A stretch of DNA of 64,000 bases from Plazaster borealis (taxonomy: Eukaryota; Echinodermata; Asteroidea; Forcipulatida; Labidiasteridae): positions 16,636,135 through 16,700,134 of the forward strand of contig CM037462.1 of assembly GCA_021014325.1 (NCBI GenBank). Direction: 5' to 3'. Position numbers and translations under genes: made by a program. Under the pieces are notes generated by a model that saw only the letters and a list, made by a program, of their open reading frames with translations, was not told the DNA's origin and searched no databases. Below, one piece after another: positions 22,501 to 33,744 of the stretch (positions are counted from its first letter, which is position 1; each line of letters begins with the position of its first letter).

Positions 22501-23563
22501 AAAGCTCACTGCTCGTCGATGTAATGTCGCAGCATAGCAATAACATTGAGATGGACGAATTCACCGCAACAAATAATGTCCAGCCCTTCGTCAAACAAAC
22601 AAGCTTGATAATCTATCCATTGACAAGGTCTTCTACCCCCATCTAACGATCCGGGTTGATACCTTTTACTTTGACACAACCAATCATAAATCAGCAAGAT
22701 TTCAAACAAACTCACATAGAGCTGGAACATATTTCTTTCAAAATTTCCGGAGCAGTTCGCACATTTTAGAGTTCACTGTCCCTAAACACCGCGATCCGGT
22801 TCTTTCAGACCGAGGTCGACAGCTGCTCGTATTTCCATTTTTCACGGCAGGGCAGCCGCACGATACGACAGGTGTCAGAAATAGGAGAGAGAACCGATGC
22901 TTCGGAGAGTCCGACCGACAAAGAGAATGTAGAAAAGGATGGGTTGTATACAAGTAGGCGTTGTGGGTGTATAGGTATTGATTAGTGGGAGAAGTTTTCT
23001 TACACTTAAACAGTGTGTTTCCCTCTTTACTCATGTGGCAGCTTGAATCGGTGCAGTCAGTGTTTCAGTCTTCGGAAGACAATTCTTTCACAACTCTTTG
23101 CTAATGTCGCGTTGGTGAGGTAATTGGTGACGTCAGCAACTAAACCTTCCCACAACTTTTCATTGGTATCTCTTCTTTTTTGAAAAACATTGGCGTGACG
23201 TAAATTACTGTCTCCGTTGGCACTGTTATTAAAGAACACCAGGAATTGCATACAAATACTTACAGAAATTTGAAACATGTTTGGCGCCTCTAAGTCTAAC
23301 TTTACCTGTACTTTTAGGGTCTACGACTATTTACTGTGCCTTTTTCTCTCACGTCCAGACGAGAAGTTTCAAACAGAAAACTTTAGATCGAGCACCGAAA
23401 TAGCAAATGTATTTCTGAAGATATTTAACACGTATCAATTTGTAAAGGCCCCAAACTACACAGAGGAGCCCAGAAAAGACGAGAGATAAATGGGGGGAGG
23501 GCGTGGGTGAGAGGCTTAAGTGCAAACCACTGAGAGACACGAAGTACAGTTTACAAATGTACC
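19580..23563. other. No gene confirmed; SINE/LINE-like tail at about 20740-20795
   Basis: About 4 kb with open frames up to 98 codons on both strands, none recognised. GGATACCGGCGCTATACAAG followed by ATTATTATTA near 20752-20785 resembles the 3' tail of a tRNA-derived SINE or LINE. The 76-codon plus frame at 22128-22358 (starts MDASDDDNCKYIARG) has no supporting splice signals that I can see. Confidence 0.4.
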
Positions 23564-23786
23564 ATTAAAATTTATGTCATCGTTTTAAAAAGGCTATTTC
23601 TAATGCACCACTCACCGAAAAACGTCGTCTTCATAGAGGTTTATTAAAAATGCAAACAGCGTCATCGTTAAAATTTATGTCATCGTTTATGTCATCGTTT
23701 TAAAAAGGCTATTTTTTAATGCACCACTCACCGAAAACCGTTGTCTTTAAAGAGGTTTATTAAAAATGCAAACAGCGTCATCGTAA
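23564..23786. repeat. Two-copy direct duplication of about 110 bp
   Basis: AAAATTTATGTCATCGTTTT, a shared AAAAAGGCTATTT block, GCACCACTCACCGAAAA and GGTTTATTAAAAATGCAAAC all occur twice in the same order. The second copy carries an extra TATGTCATCGTT insertion. High identity suggests a recent tandem duplication. Confidence 0.85.
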
Positions 23787-23930
23787 CCGGGATTAAAACT
23801 TGTTTTTATGATGGCCATGAGCATCTATCTAAAATGTCACTCGTAATGTTTTGTCACAGTTAAATTTGTTTCCAATGGCAACGCGTTGTAGAAGATGACG
23901 ACAGTGATGATGTTTCTGGTAAGCACCTAA

Positions 23931-24086
23931 CCCAATTTCATAAAGCTGTTTAGCAGAAAATTCTGCAGAGCAAATTTCTTTGCTAAGCAAGAAATGAGTG
24001 GGGTACCAGTCACATCAATGGTAACTGTATTGTGTTTTCTGTGCTTTGCAAGTTTTTGTGCTTACATGCTTTATGAAATTGGGCCC
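23931..24086. mobile_element. Family G element (copy G2)
   Basis: CCCAATTTCATAAAGCTG at the left pairs with CATGCTTTATGAAATTGGGCCC at the right. Internally it shares TTGCTAAGCAAGAAATGAGT and GGGGTACCAGT with the G copy at 62783-62975 (in inverse orientation). Confidence 0.75.
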
Positions 24087-24089
24087 GTG

Positions 24090-24250
24090 ACGCAATATTT
24101 TTTTTCATACGAACTTTTTGTCCCCATACGGGAAATTAACATGGGCTGGAGGAGGAGGATTCAAAAGAGGGCGCTATCAAAAGAGGTTTGTACACAGTTC
24201 GCCGTATGGGGGGACAAAAAGTTCGTAGAAAAAAATCTCGCGCCCGGGAC
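24090..24250. repeat. Inverted-repeat element next to G2
   Basis: CATACGAACTTTTTGTCCCC near 24108 is mirrored by GGGGACAAAAAGTTCGTA near 24209, and the flanking TTTTTTT / AAAAAAA and GCCCG / CGGGC match too. The arms are about 45 bp with about 65 bp between. It is a likely foldback transposon. Confidence 0.65.
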
Positions 24251-24904
24251 ACTCCTTGTATGGTCCCGAATGAGGTAATTAGATTGCAATCGGTTCTCCT
24301 TCGAGGTCGTATCGAAAGAAGAAATATAGGACGAAGGACATTAATTATCGTGATGTAAACATTCACACCCCCAAGTCAGAATCGTATACATTCGCTTTAA
24401 TTTGCCCCCTGTCGATATTTCACCGTTCAATTGAAAAGTAATTACCGTTATTAACTAAGAGATAGGATGACAAAATGGCGTCGTTGTGTGCATTTCATAA
24501 TCGATGTACGTGTAGTTTATAAGGTAATGGGATTGATTGAGACACCCAAGCCTATATCAATAGAGTATAATAGGGTTGTTCGTCAATCTTTGCATTGCAT
24601 TGAGTATTCCCTTACACAATACGTTGATCTGTATCTGAGAGGTGTTTACTCATCGGAAGTTGCTACGCATGATGGGATAACACCGAGAGGATGATACCCA
24701 GTCGCAAGACATTACTAGCAGAGTGGGGACAGCAGAACAAAGGAACACAAGAGGGACAATGCTGTCCTCACTTTGGAATCCTTTGCATGTTTATGTCCTC
24801 ACATTTGTTTTCGTGTGCCTTGTCTATGGAGCGTGTTAAGTTAGAGGGACAAAGAAAAGTCCTCACATTGGTAGCAATAAATTGATGGATGTACAATGTG
24901 TGTG

Positions 24905-25775
24905 GGTGCTCTCACTTTCGGTACCTTATGGAGACCAAGGACAAAACAAAAAAGGGAAAATAAAAGAACTCCGTAGGGGAATTCTAAAGACCAGGGTGCT
25001 CCACAAGAAATTTTATGTATACAAAGTCTATGGGGAAACTGTTAAGTGCAGGGACAAAGGAAAGAACAAAAGAATGCTCCAAAAGGATGCATTTTTCAAG
25101 ATATGTGTGTGTGTGGGTAGGTCTAAACATTCAAACCGTGGACATAGAACAAAAGAGGACAATAGGGTCTCCGGTTGGGTAAAGTTCCTCAGTTGGAAAG
25201 TGTGTACAAAACCAATGGGAGCTGTTGACAAAAAGTTAAAGAACAAACAAAAGAGGGAGAATAGGAGGTACCCGGTTGCAGGTGTTCACACACTTGCGTG
25301 GACTCCGTGGACTTTCGGAAGGGCATTTGTGGGTAGCTGACAACAATAGAACAAAGGACCCCACAAGGCCATCTCAATAGGAACAATGGACCCCACGAGG
25401 GAATTCTTTAGAAAAGGTAATAATAGAACAACAATAGCAGGACCCAACAAACCGGATCCGTATGGCTGTGTGTGTGTCTACCATCCTGACGGGCTCCGAG
25501 TGCGTATGTATCTTCCTGACGGACTGGGTAGGTATCCACATGTGTGAACTTGGGTAGTCACACACAAATTCTCAAAAATGCATCCCTGTGGAGCATTCTT
25601 TTTTTCTTTCCGTTTTCCCTGCACTTAATATTTTACCATAGACTTTGTACACAAATTTCCTTGTGAAGCACCCCAGTCTTTATCTCCTATGGAGACCTTT
25701 TATTTTACCTTTTTTTGTTTTGTCCTTGGTCGCCACCGAAAATGAGTACACACTGTCCTTCAGGCCTATGAACAT
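24905..25775. repeat. Large inverted repeat, arms about 200 bp, spacer about 450 bp
   Basis: The left arm (about 24905-25110) and the complement of the right arm (about 25560-25775) share, in order, GACCAAGGACAAAACAAAAA, GGTGCT-CACAA, TACAAAGTCTATGG, TTAAGTGCAGGGA, AAGAATGCTCCA and GGATGCATTTTT. The spacer is rich in GGACAA/ACAAAAGAG motifs. The long plus frame 24882-25340 (152 codons) lies across it and looks like a by-product of the A-rich arm. Confidence 0.75.
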
Positions 25776-26185
25776 GCACATCGTATTATACTTGGCATGT
25801 ACTCATTCATGTACAGTTCATGTTATACCATGACACGAGTACATGCATTAACAGTGTACGGATCCATACGCTGGGAACACATTTTGCGGTGTCCACATTC
25901 TTAATGTTGACTGTTATTTTCGAAGTTATGATGTTGTTAATTAACAATCAGTTTCACTTGAAAGCAAAACCTTTGGACGCGTGCGTTAAATGTCAAAGGT
26001 CACAACCAGGGCTCTCGAAAGAGCCTTTTCCAGCCTTGATCTCAACATGGTCTCAAGCACATGCCTGTCCGAACTGCCAAACTATCAGAAACCGTTCCCC
26101 GCATGATTGGCCGTAGGGGGCCTTAACCAAATAATAAAGAAAAGAAAGGACTGGACAAATCGATGAACGGGAGGCTTAATCATCG
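25776..26185. other. No gene seen
   Basis: Contains a 98-codon plus frame (25820-26116) without a recognised domain. I see no repeat ends. Confidence 0.4.
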
Positions 26186-26641
26186 ATGGGTTCCCCCTGG
26201 CTAGTTCAGGTCAAGAAGACTGAAGAGGCTATACGAAGGTTGAAGCCAAGGAATATTTTTTCTCTGGTTGACTATAATATTGACGCCAATGCCAATTGCG
26301 TGGAGCTCATTAATATACGCCAGGCTAGAAGTGTAAGTCTGGTGTTAAGAGAGAAAAAAAATACTGTCTGCCTCCAACGTATTTGGAGGTGTGTTGAGGC
26401 TGGCAAGAGCCTACCAGCCACACTCAAGGACATCTTGTATTTATGGATTTTCTTGGAATGGGTTCACTTGGAGCGTGCTGAGATCGAAGACGACGGCAGG
26501 GACCTTCGAAATGAAAATGTTGAATGTCTGTTGAATATAAGACGGCTTAATGGGAGTCTTCAAATGTTTGGTATTCCTTCTCAAGGAGTCTTACAGCAAG
26601 CCATTTTGAGAAAAAAAACCCAACATGGCTACAAAAAATAA
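26186..26641 (+). CDS. Unrecognised 151-aa ORF
   Basis: One of the longest non-repetitive open frames in the window. It starts MGSPWLVQVKKTEEAIRRL and ends KKTQHGYKK. Composition is protein-like (mixed charged and hydrophobic residues, e.g. LKDILYLWIFLEWVHLERAE near residues 80-99), with no signal peptide, zinc finger or transposase motif that I recognise. There are no splice sites or promoter to support it. It may be a chance frame or a decayed transposon gene. Confidence 0.2.
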   Translation: MGSPWLVQVKKTEEAIRRLKPRNIFSLVDYNIDANANCVELINIRQARSVSLVLREKKNTVCLQRIWRCVEAGKSLPATLKDILYLWIFLEWVHLERAEIEDDGRDLRNENVECLLNIRRLNGSLQMFGIPSQGVLQQAILRKKTQHGYKK

Positions 26642-27214
26642 ATTAGGAACAACAGTGAAACTATAATACCGTTTTTATGTTCACTTTCCCCATGCATGCA
26701 ATGTTGAATTCTCTGTCACATCTTCTATGTTCCTTTAAAGAAAAGGGAAAACGAAAAAACGCTTTTCTATTGGAAAACGTGCTAAGCTTCCCTTTACTGT
26801 TTGAACTGTCTGGTAATCCCACACGTAGTTGAAGGTAACATCAGACCCTTGTCAATATAGTTTTCAAAAGCATATCTGGCTCTAACAAAACAGTAATATT
26901 GACTTGATGTCCCGCAGGGTTCATTGCTTGGCCCAATTGGCTGGCGCGTTCGTTCAGTGCCTTTTACAATCACTCAACACGATATGCTGGTTCTCGCAAC
27001 GGGTTTAGCGAATCAAATTGTCTGGGATGTATGGCTGATTGCAATCGAAAATAACCCTTATAATATATTCCCTGGACATGAAATTGTTTTCACCGTGCGA
27101 GGAAGAAGGTCGTAAGGCTGTACGACCTTTTTCCAGGCACAAAAAGAACAACTGTTCCCCCAGCAGAAGGTCACAAGCAAAAAATTGCTCCTTTGGAAAA
27201 CAATAGGGCGTGGC
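26642..27214. other. No gene seen
   Basis: AT-rich. Overlapping frames of 63 and 110 codons at 26924-27337 cross into the family M palindrome and are not supported. Confidence 0.45.
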
Positions 27215-27363
27215 AATGGGAGACTTTGGAACGCTAGGTGGCAGCAGACTTACCAGGTAAATTTCTATTGTGTACGTAGTTCTGAGCATGCGCACATTAC
27301 TGAGAACAATCGATTTACCTGGTAAGTCTGCTGCCACCTAGCGTCTCAAAAGTCCCCCATTGT
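27206..27363. mobile_element. Family M palindromic MITE
   Basis: The arms begin AATGGGAGACTTTGGAACGC (left) and AATGGGGGACTTTTGAGACG (complement of the right). They continue identically through TAGGTGGCAGCAGACTTACC and AGGTAAAT, about 46 bp each, around a 58-bp middle. It is a single copy in this window. Confidence 0.8.
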
Positions 27364-27631
27364 TTGTAGTTGCTAATAAGTTGAATCAGCATTCCATGCT
27401 GTATTCAACTTATTCCCGCAATAACTTATAAATGGTAGAGAAAAGACAAAACTTTCACTCTAAGTTTTCTTGAAACACAATTTTGGGCAGTAATAATTGA
27501 TGGCTTATAGACCCTTTTCTGTTCACACGTTCGTTGTCCTTCCCCGGGCACACGACTGTATACGACATCGATCGTCAAATAAGAAATGCATTTGTCTTTG
27601 CCCTTAGAGACTTGATGTCCAGTTTATGAAT

Positions 27632-27732
27632 ATGAAAAGAGACCTTTTTACGTTTTCGTGATGAAAAAGATACCCTTTTACTTGTTCGTAATGAAAAAAA
27701 AGACCTGTTCACTTTTTCGTGATGAAATAGAA
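27632..27732. repeat. Tandem repeat, about 30-bp unit, 3.3 copies
   Basis: ATGAAAA starts at 27632, 27661 and 27691 (ATGAAAT at 27722), each followed by a GA(C/T)ACC-like block and TTTTCGTG/GTTCGTA. Periods are 29, 30 and 31. Confidence 0.75.
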
Positions 27733-29423
27733 ACACCGGTCCGCGTTTCCGCAAACATTGAACATTATTAGTCGGCTACGATTATGATTTTCACATCCTA
27801 AATTTATTGTTTATTCACATCGTAATTTATACAATCTTGTTCCTGCCTGCCAGTCAGGAAGGAACCGTCCAAGGTAAAATTCAGTTTTGTAAACCACTTA
27901 TTTTCCAATAGATAGAGTCCTTATGATGGTGCAAACACTATTACAAGTCTCTAACCTTATAAGTTTCACGTTATGGTCTACGTTATGGTCTGTGCGTTTT
28001 TAGTTAATTCCTGAATTTTGATGAAATTCAATCAAAACGGCATTGATTTTGTCCTTTTGACTGGCGCAACAAAATTTCATCTTTTGAGTGTAGAGACCCA
28101 ATTTGTTTTGAAGTTCGATCAAGTCGCGCTTCAAATTTCGCTTTATGAAAGAGTAGGCCTATCACCATTTTAACGTGAGGTTAGAGACTGGTAAGTTTTT
28201 CCCTAGTTCCATAAGGACTTCTACTGGAAAATGAGTGCATCACAAAACTCAATTTGACCTTGGAGCCCCTCTTTAAGTGTTGGTTCTAATTTCATCGATA
28301 TTCAATATCAATAGTTGGTATCAAGCGCACCATGATATCTATAGCGGAATACCCCCTTGTGAATTGGATATGCGACGAGCCGGCGCCCCCTCCTCCTCAG
28401 AAACCGCACCTGCTTCGACCACTTCTTGGTATTATCCGAAAACACTCTCCTCACGGAAATGAGACTTGTGAATTCCCGTTGAGATTATACCGTTATTAAA
28501 GTAATTTATATGCATTTGGATGGAATGTGTGACAGCACAGTGAGCCTATAACAAAACCACTCGTTAGCATGAACGTGTTGTGTGCAACAATGTGCAGACC
28601 TTGCCGAGCCCCACCCCGCCAGACCCCTCCCACACGCATCACGGGAATGACAGCGGCAAAGCTTTTTATTGTTTTCTATACATCAAAAAAGTATATATAG
28701 CATAATTTAAAGTTTACTTGTTAAGTTTTCGATTCCCCTTAACTTTTTTTACGGGTAAAAACACGTGATATGTTGCGGTTTTTGACTACCCAACCCTTTT
28801 TACGATTCAAGTCAGTAACTAAACACAATATTCTAAATTTAAAGAGCTGGACGGAACAGCGACCTATTCAAATTAATTTAATTGACCATTATAAAATGCA
28901 AAGAAAGTTGAAAGTGACAATAATTTATTCATTTATTGATACAACGGGATGCCGCAAAACGCTTTCACGTACTCTGTAACACAAACAACTAAAATACAAT
29001 AAAAACCAAAATTAGAAACTGTCCTAAAAAAATCCTATAACAGATTGTCGGCGAGCCTAAACTGTGGTTTATTACTTGAGCATAAAATGATGATGGTATA
29101 TAGGCCTAACGATACTTTATTGCTTCCCGTGGTAGCGACGGGCAATGCGACGCCTGCCAGAATGGAACAAAAAATTATCATCAAATTGATAGATAAATAG
29201 ATTAAATTGACGTGGTGCCAAATACAACTATACTCATTCCTTGTAGCAAATGATATTTCCGTTTTAAGTAATTGAGATTGAATGACTCAGAATACTAATG
29301 TTGTCTGTCTTCAAAATGCCTGGACGAAAATACATCGTCTCTCAATGACTTAGGCTACTTGTCGTTTGAACACACCTAAAGTAGTATTTTTGTATCATGG
29401 ATTAGTCTTAATTAGTCTTTCAA
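27733..29423. other. No gene seen
   Basis: AT-rich spacer with only sub-70-codon frames and no repeat ends. Confidence 0.5.
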
Positions 29424-29790
29424 AGGCACTGTACACGTTTGGTAATTACTCAAAATATATATTAGCATAAAAACTGACTTGGTAACAAGCAACCGAGAGC
29501 TGTTGATAATATAAAACATTGTGAGAAACGACTCCCTCTGAAGTAAGGTAGTTTTTGAGAAAGAGGTAATTTCTCACTAAAATAATAAAAACTTCTTGCA
29601 AAAAGTTTTTATTCCCAATCTGAAAGCACACAAATTTGTACAACAAGGGTGTTTTTTCTTTCATCATTTTCTTGCAACTTCGATGACCAATTGAGCCCAA
29701 ATTTTCACAGGCTTGTTATTTTATGCATATGTTGGGATACACCAAGTGAGAACACTGGTCTGTGACAATTACCAAACGTGTACGATGCCT
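29424..29790 (-). mobile_element. Family A MITE (copy A5)
   Basis: 367 bp with full family A arms. The flanks are symmetric CAA / TTG rather than TTAA, so the target duplication is mutated or this insertion is unusual. It is followed at once by family I sequence. Confidence 0.8.
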
Positions 29791-29798
29791 TTGTGGAC

Positions 29799-29890
29799 AT
29801 AGTGCAATGTTTGGTTTGGGTGTGTATACAGACAAATTTACCCAAATCTAATGGGTGTCCACCATTATTTCAAAATGGCTTATGGATTTT
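29799..29890. mobile_element. Family I MITE, truncated on the left (copy I3)
   Basis: GTGGACATAGTGCAATGTTT, GTATACAGACAAATTTACCC, then TGTCCACCATTATTTCAAAATGGCT. The left AGCCATTTTGAG end is missing, possibly because A5 inserted there. Confidence 0.65.
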
Positions 29891-32323
29891 CCGTTAGCCA
29901 TTTTTGCAACATTTCTTGAGTTGTGTTTGCTCAGAAAATAACTATATACACAGAGAATTATTGATCAATGCTTTCCTCTTCTTCAAGAGAAAGTCTTCGA
30001 AAATTTAAACATGGTCGAAAGCAACCACTTCCTTGTAAAAATTCAAATCAACGCTACGGGCAATTTGAGAACACGCGCGGGCGGTCTTATATTTTGTTTA
30101 CAACAACACATCGGTGTTCTGTCAAATAATTACATCTATTACATAAAACCTGAAGGTTGATGCATCGATGTCTTTTAACTGAAATGACAGTTTGCATGAT
30201 TGGTATGATACGTCGCACGCTGTGGTTGGTCAATTGCATTTCAGTTAACGTCTACCGCCTAGCTGTCCACGTTTCTACCTACAGTAGAGACACAATAATC
30301 GGATATCCTGAAAATAATACACGGCCTCCTAATTTTTTAACAAAACTTGGAGTCTTGTGTTGTTCGGGCTTAATTATAGGTGTTAAAATTGACGAGTGAA
30401 ATAGTGGAATACAAGGCACGTTGAGTTTTCCTTTTACGTGGTATTCTTTGGTATCATCATCAACCTTATTTTCAAGGTGATCAGAGCTTTTCGTATAGAC
30501 CTATGAAGGTTTCTTCTGTTGTTACTATAATTTGTATTACAGTTGCCAAGTTCTTCGTCATGTTCCCAATGGGCAAAGAAGACTATGAATAACGATTCTT
30601 ATCACACCTATATTGGGCTCTGACTAAATGTCACCTTTCCAGCCTCGTTTTGGGATACATTGATTTGAATGAGAGTAAAACAAAATGGCTGCACCACGAT
30701 AAAGGCCTGCTATATCAGATACTTAACTACTATATGTCTGGCTTCTATTGTTCATCCCCAAAGCTTGCATAATAATTGGACTTATGAGTTTCTCTTGACT
30801 AGTATGGTTCACTTGAGTTATCTTCAAATTGGTCTCGCATCGTCGGCGGTGTACCTGCACTTGAGCAGAGCCAAGATCAGCTGCAGTCGCCCTTGAGGCC
30901 CGCATCACCCCCAAGGTGTCGGTAAATGCATAATGCGCACTTGTCATCGCATTGGCATAACATCACCAAGAAGAACAGGCTGCGCTCTAGGGGTATAACT
31001 TATAGTGAATATTTACAGGGAAATAAAGAAAGGTGTCTCATGAGGCTACCAGTTTACCCAACGTGCCTAATTAGACGTTGCCTTTGGATCACAACTAGAT
31101 TGAGAGATACCGTAATTTACTACTTTTGGCAGTGTATGATAATCTAGAATAATATTACACTCAGCAAACTGAAGGTGACGCCACCCTTCATTAAGGAAAA
31201 GGTATTTCATCTGATGGTTAGTTCCGGGGATACGTGTGTGAATGAGGGGAGGTTACAGTGCATAATAGGGGCAGGTGTGTATGCTTGATTAGAAAACAGG
31301 TGTTCGAGATAATAAACCTTTTCTTAGTTGTTGTATGTTTCCTTTCGTTGAATCAAACAAAATAGGTTCATAATGCAGGGTCACACTCATAATATAGCAG
31401 AAAAAACACAAACAAACCCAAACAAAAGATCGACACATTCATTTCGCAACAGAATATAATTGTCGTCTAGTCTCCCCCCCCCCCACAGATTCCGTATAGT
31501 ACACAGTGGTCCAATTAATTTGTATTTCTGGATCTGGCTGGATATCAGCAGACGCATCGCCAAACAATTTTGATGAGGGTTTTTTTTTGCTTCAAAATAA
31601 AACGAAACTGCATACTGTGTCTTGACTTGAAATTACAATACCCAATGATGATAAAACACTGATTGTGTTTTTGGTGTTATCCACAGACGCGTGCCCACAA
31701 AAGGATTGGGCAGAACGTGAACTTTGATATCAAGATGAAAGGCTAACAAATTGAATGAATGAAGGCAGTCTGGAACTTGGAAGGGGGAAAAGGGTAACAA
31801 TGGAAAAGAACAGCACAGAAGACGAGAATGGCAAGATTGAAGACACTCGAGTACTAAATCCAGTGGGAGACAAACACAGCTTGATTGGGATGAAAACCTA
31901 AAAATATTCCCAAAGCGATGTACACTTTAAATGGCAAATCTTATATTGATTTGTTAATTGTTAATATTTTTAACAAGTCTTAAATTTGAAGGAGTGCTTT
32001 CTGATCTGATTTCTACCTCAGTGAATAGCTCATGATCTGGTTTCTCAAACGGTCCCCATTTCTAGCAATGGAATTGAATTTCACAAATCGAAAGAGGGAA
32101 TCGACATCATTAACAGGTGTCAATTTGCAATCGATTTTTTGAATATGACACCAGCACCTGTCTCGTCTGATAACACATACAGGCCATATATGCAATTATC
32201 ATTTTTTTGATATCATGCATCTAGGGACGAATGCCATCCTACTGATAAAACACTCAGACTGTCTCTCCCAAGATGTAGGCATTGCTCATCTGGAGTTGTT
32301 GCGTAAAAGATTTTAGATTTGTT
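29891..32323. other. No gene seen
   Basis: About 2.4 kb with frames of 80 codons or fewer, a C run near 31470 and no repeat ends that I recognise. Confidence 0.45.
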
Positions 32324-32707
32324 CAGTGGCGTAACCAGAGGGCGTTTGGTACTCGATATGTGGCATGGTGTACCCCCCTCCTATGGTGTCTTCATTGTGT
32401 TCTGGGAATCTCAGAAATTCTTTTAGGGGGGGTGGGGTGGTAATTTTCTGTTCAAGAGGAAAAGAGTGTGTTTAAAGTACGTAAATATTTGGGGGAGCAC
32501 CCTCTGCCACATATTGGGCATGGAATATCCAGAAACGGCAGGGCAGGGGGGCAGGTGCCCCCGCTCGGATCCCTTGCCCACTCCAAATGAGACAGACAAA
32601 AATGAACAAATAAATGGTTCGATACATTAGACAGCCCCTCCCCAAGTTATGTATTTCTCCTGCTTGCCCCCCCCTCTCCAAAATGAAAAGATCTGGTTAC
32701 GCTACTG
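32324..32707. mobile_element. CAGTGGCGTAACCAG-type DNA transposon, non-autonomous
   Basis: 384 bp. The left end CAGTGGCGTAACCAGA and the complement of the right end CAGTAGCGTAACCAGA differ at one base. The interior is GC-rich with C and G runs. CAGTG termini occur in hAT-type elements, but I see no clear 8-bp duplication, so the superfamily stays open. Confidence 0.75.
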
Positions 32708-33001
32708 GATATTCCTAATTCTCTTAAAGCTAGGGAAGTATAAATTTCAAGGAGTGGAGATGTGTGTCTCATTTTTCGAGATTTTGTTTCTTGGTTTGAC
32801 TTAATTCCCTTAAAATTCTCTTACATGCCTAACATACGTTTTGCCTCCACTGCCTAATTTCATAGAGCTGCTTTGGCACAAAAACTAGCTAAGCACAACC
32901 AAATTATGCTTTCTAGAAATAGGTTACCAGCTCAAATAACATTTTACTTGTAGCAACTGTGACTGGTATCCTGCTAATTGTTGCTTAGCAGAAATGTTTA
33001 A

Positions 33002-33336
33002 AGGTATTGTACACTTTTGGAAACAGCTCAAAATCAGTGTCCACATTTTATGTGATTCAACATAATGCATGAACAAACAAACCTGTGAAAGTTTGAGCTC
33101 AATTGGTCATCGAGATCACGAGAAAATAGTGAAAAGAAACCTTATGTGTTTTCTGTTTTTTCAAAATATCGCGCGTGATAAAAACTTATGTTTTACTCAT
33201 TTCTCAGAAACGATAGCATTTTAGGCAGAATATTTTAAGGAACCCTTTCAACCATTACTTACTTTAAATCATGTAAATTGTGTGTAAATCTGTGAACATT
33301 TGTGTTTTTCGATCTTACCAATAGTGTACAGGGCCT
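33002..33336 (+). mobile_element. Family B TTAA-type MITE (copy B1)
   Basis: 335 bp between TTAA at 32998-33001 and 33337-33340. Ends are AGGTATTGTACACTTTTGG and CCAATAGTGTACAGGGCCT. It shares TGAGCTCAATTGGTCATCGA with family A. The inverse copy is at 42660-42997. Confidence 0.85.
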
Positions 33337-33340
33337 TTAA

Positions 33341-33699
33341 AGGCAGTGGACACTATTGGTAATTACTCAAAATAATTATTAGCACAAAACCTTACTTGGT
33401 ATCAAGTAATGGGGAGAGGTTGGTAGTATAAAACATTGTGAGAAACGGCTCCCTCTGAAGTGGAGTAGTTTTTGAGAAAGAAGTAATTTTCCACGAATTT
33501 GATTTCGAGAGGTCTCGAAATCAAGCATCTGAAAGCACACAACTTCGTGTGACAAGAGTGTTTTTTCTTTCATAGTTATCTTGCAACTCCGACGACCGAT
33601 CGAGCTCAAATTTTCACAGGTTTGTTATTTTATGCATATGTTGAGATACACCAAGTGAGAAGACTGGTCTTTGACAATTACCAATAGTGTACACTGTCT
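33341..33699 (-). mobile_element. Family A' TTAA-type MITE
   Basis: 359 bp between TTAA at 33337-33340 and 33700-33703. It has family A arms but a different centre (TTTCGAGAGGTCTCGAAA) and a subfamily end, AGGCAGTGGACACTATTGG. Confidence 0.85.
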
Positions 33700-33744
33700 T
33701 TAAAGCAATATTTTCTGCTTAGGAAGCTCTGTGAAATTTGGCCC

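Larger units (their letters stand above)
32853..33744. mobile_element. Family G element (G3) split by two TTAA MITEs
   Basis: The left part CCTAATTTCATAGAGCTG...GCTTAGCAGAAATG and right part TATTTTCTGCTTAGG...GTGAAATTTGGCCC belong to one family G copy. Between them sit family B (33002-33336) and A' (33341-33699), separated and bounded by TTAA. Confidence 0.75.

Noticed and set aside
24882..25340. 152-codon frame
   Set aside because: It lies over one arm and the spacer of a large inverted repeat, is Lys/Arg-rich from A-rich DNA, and has no domain.
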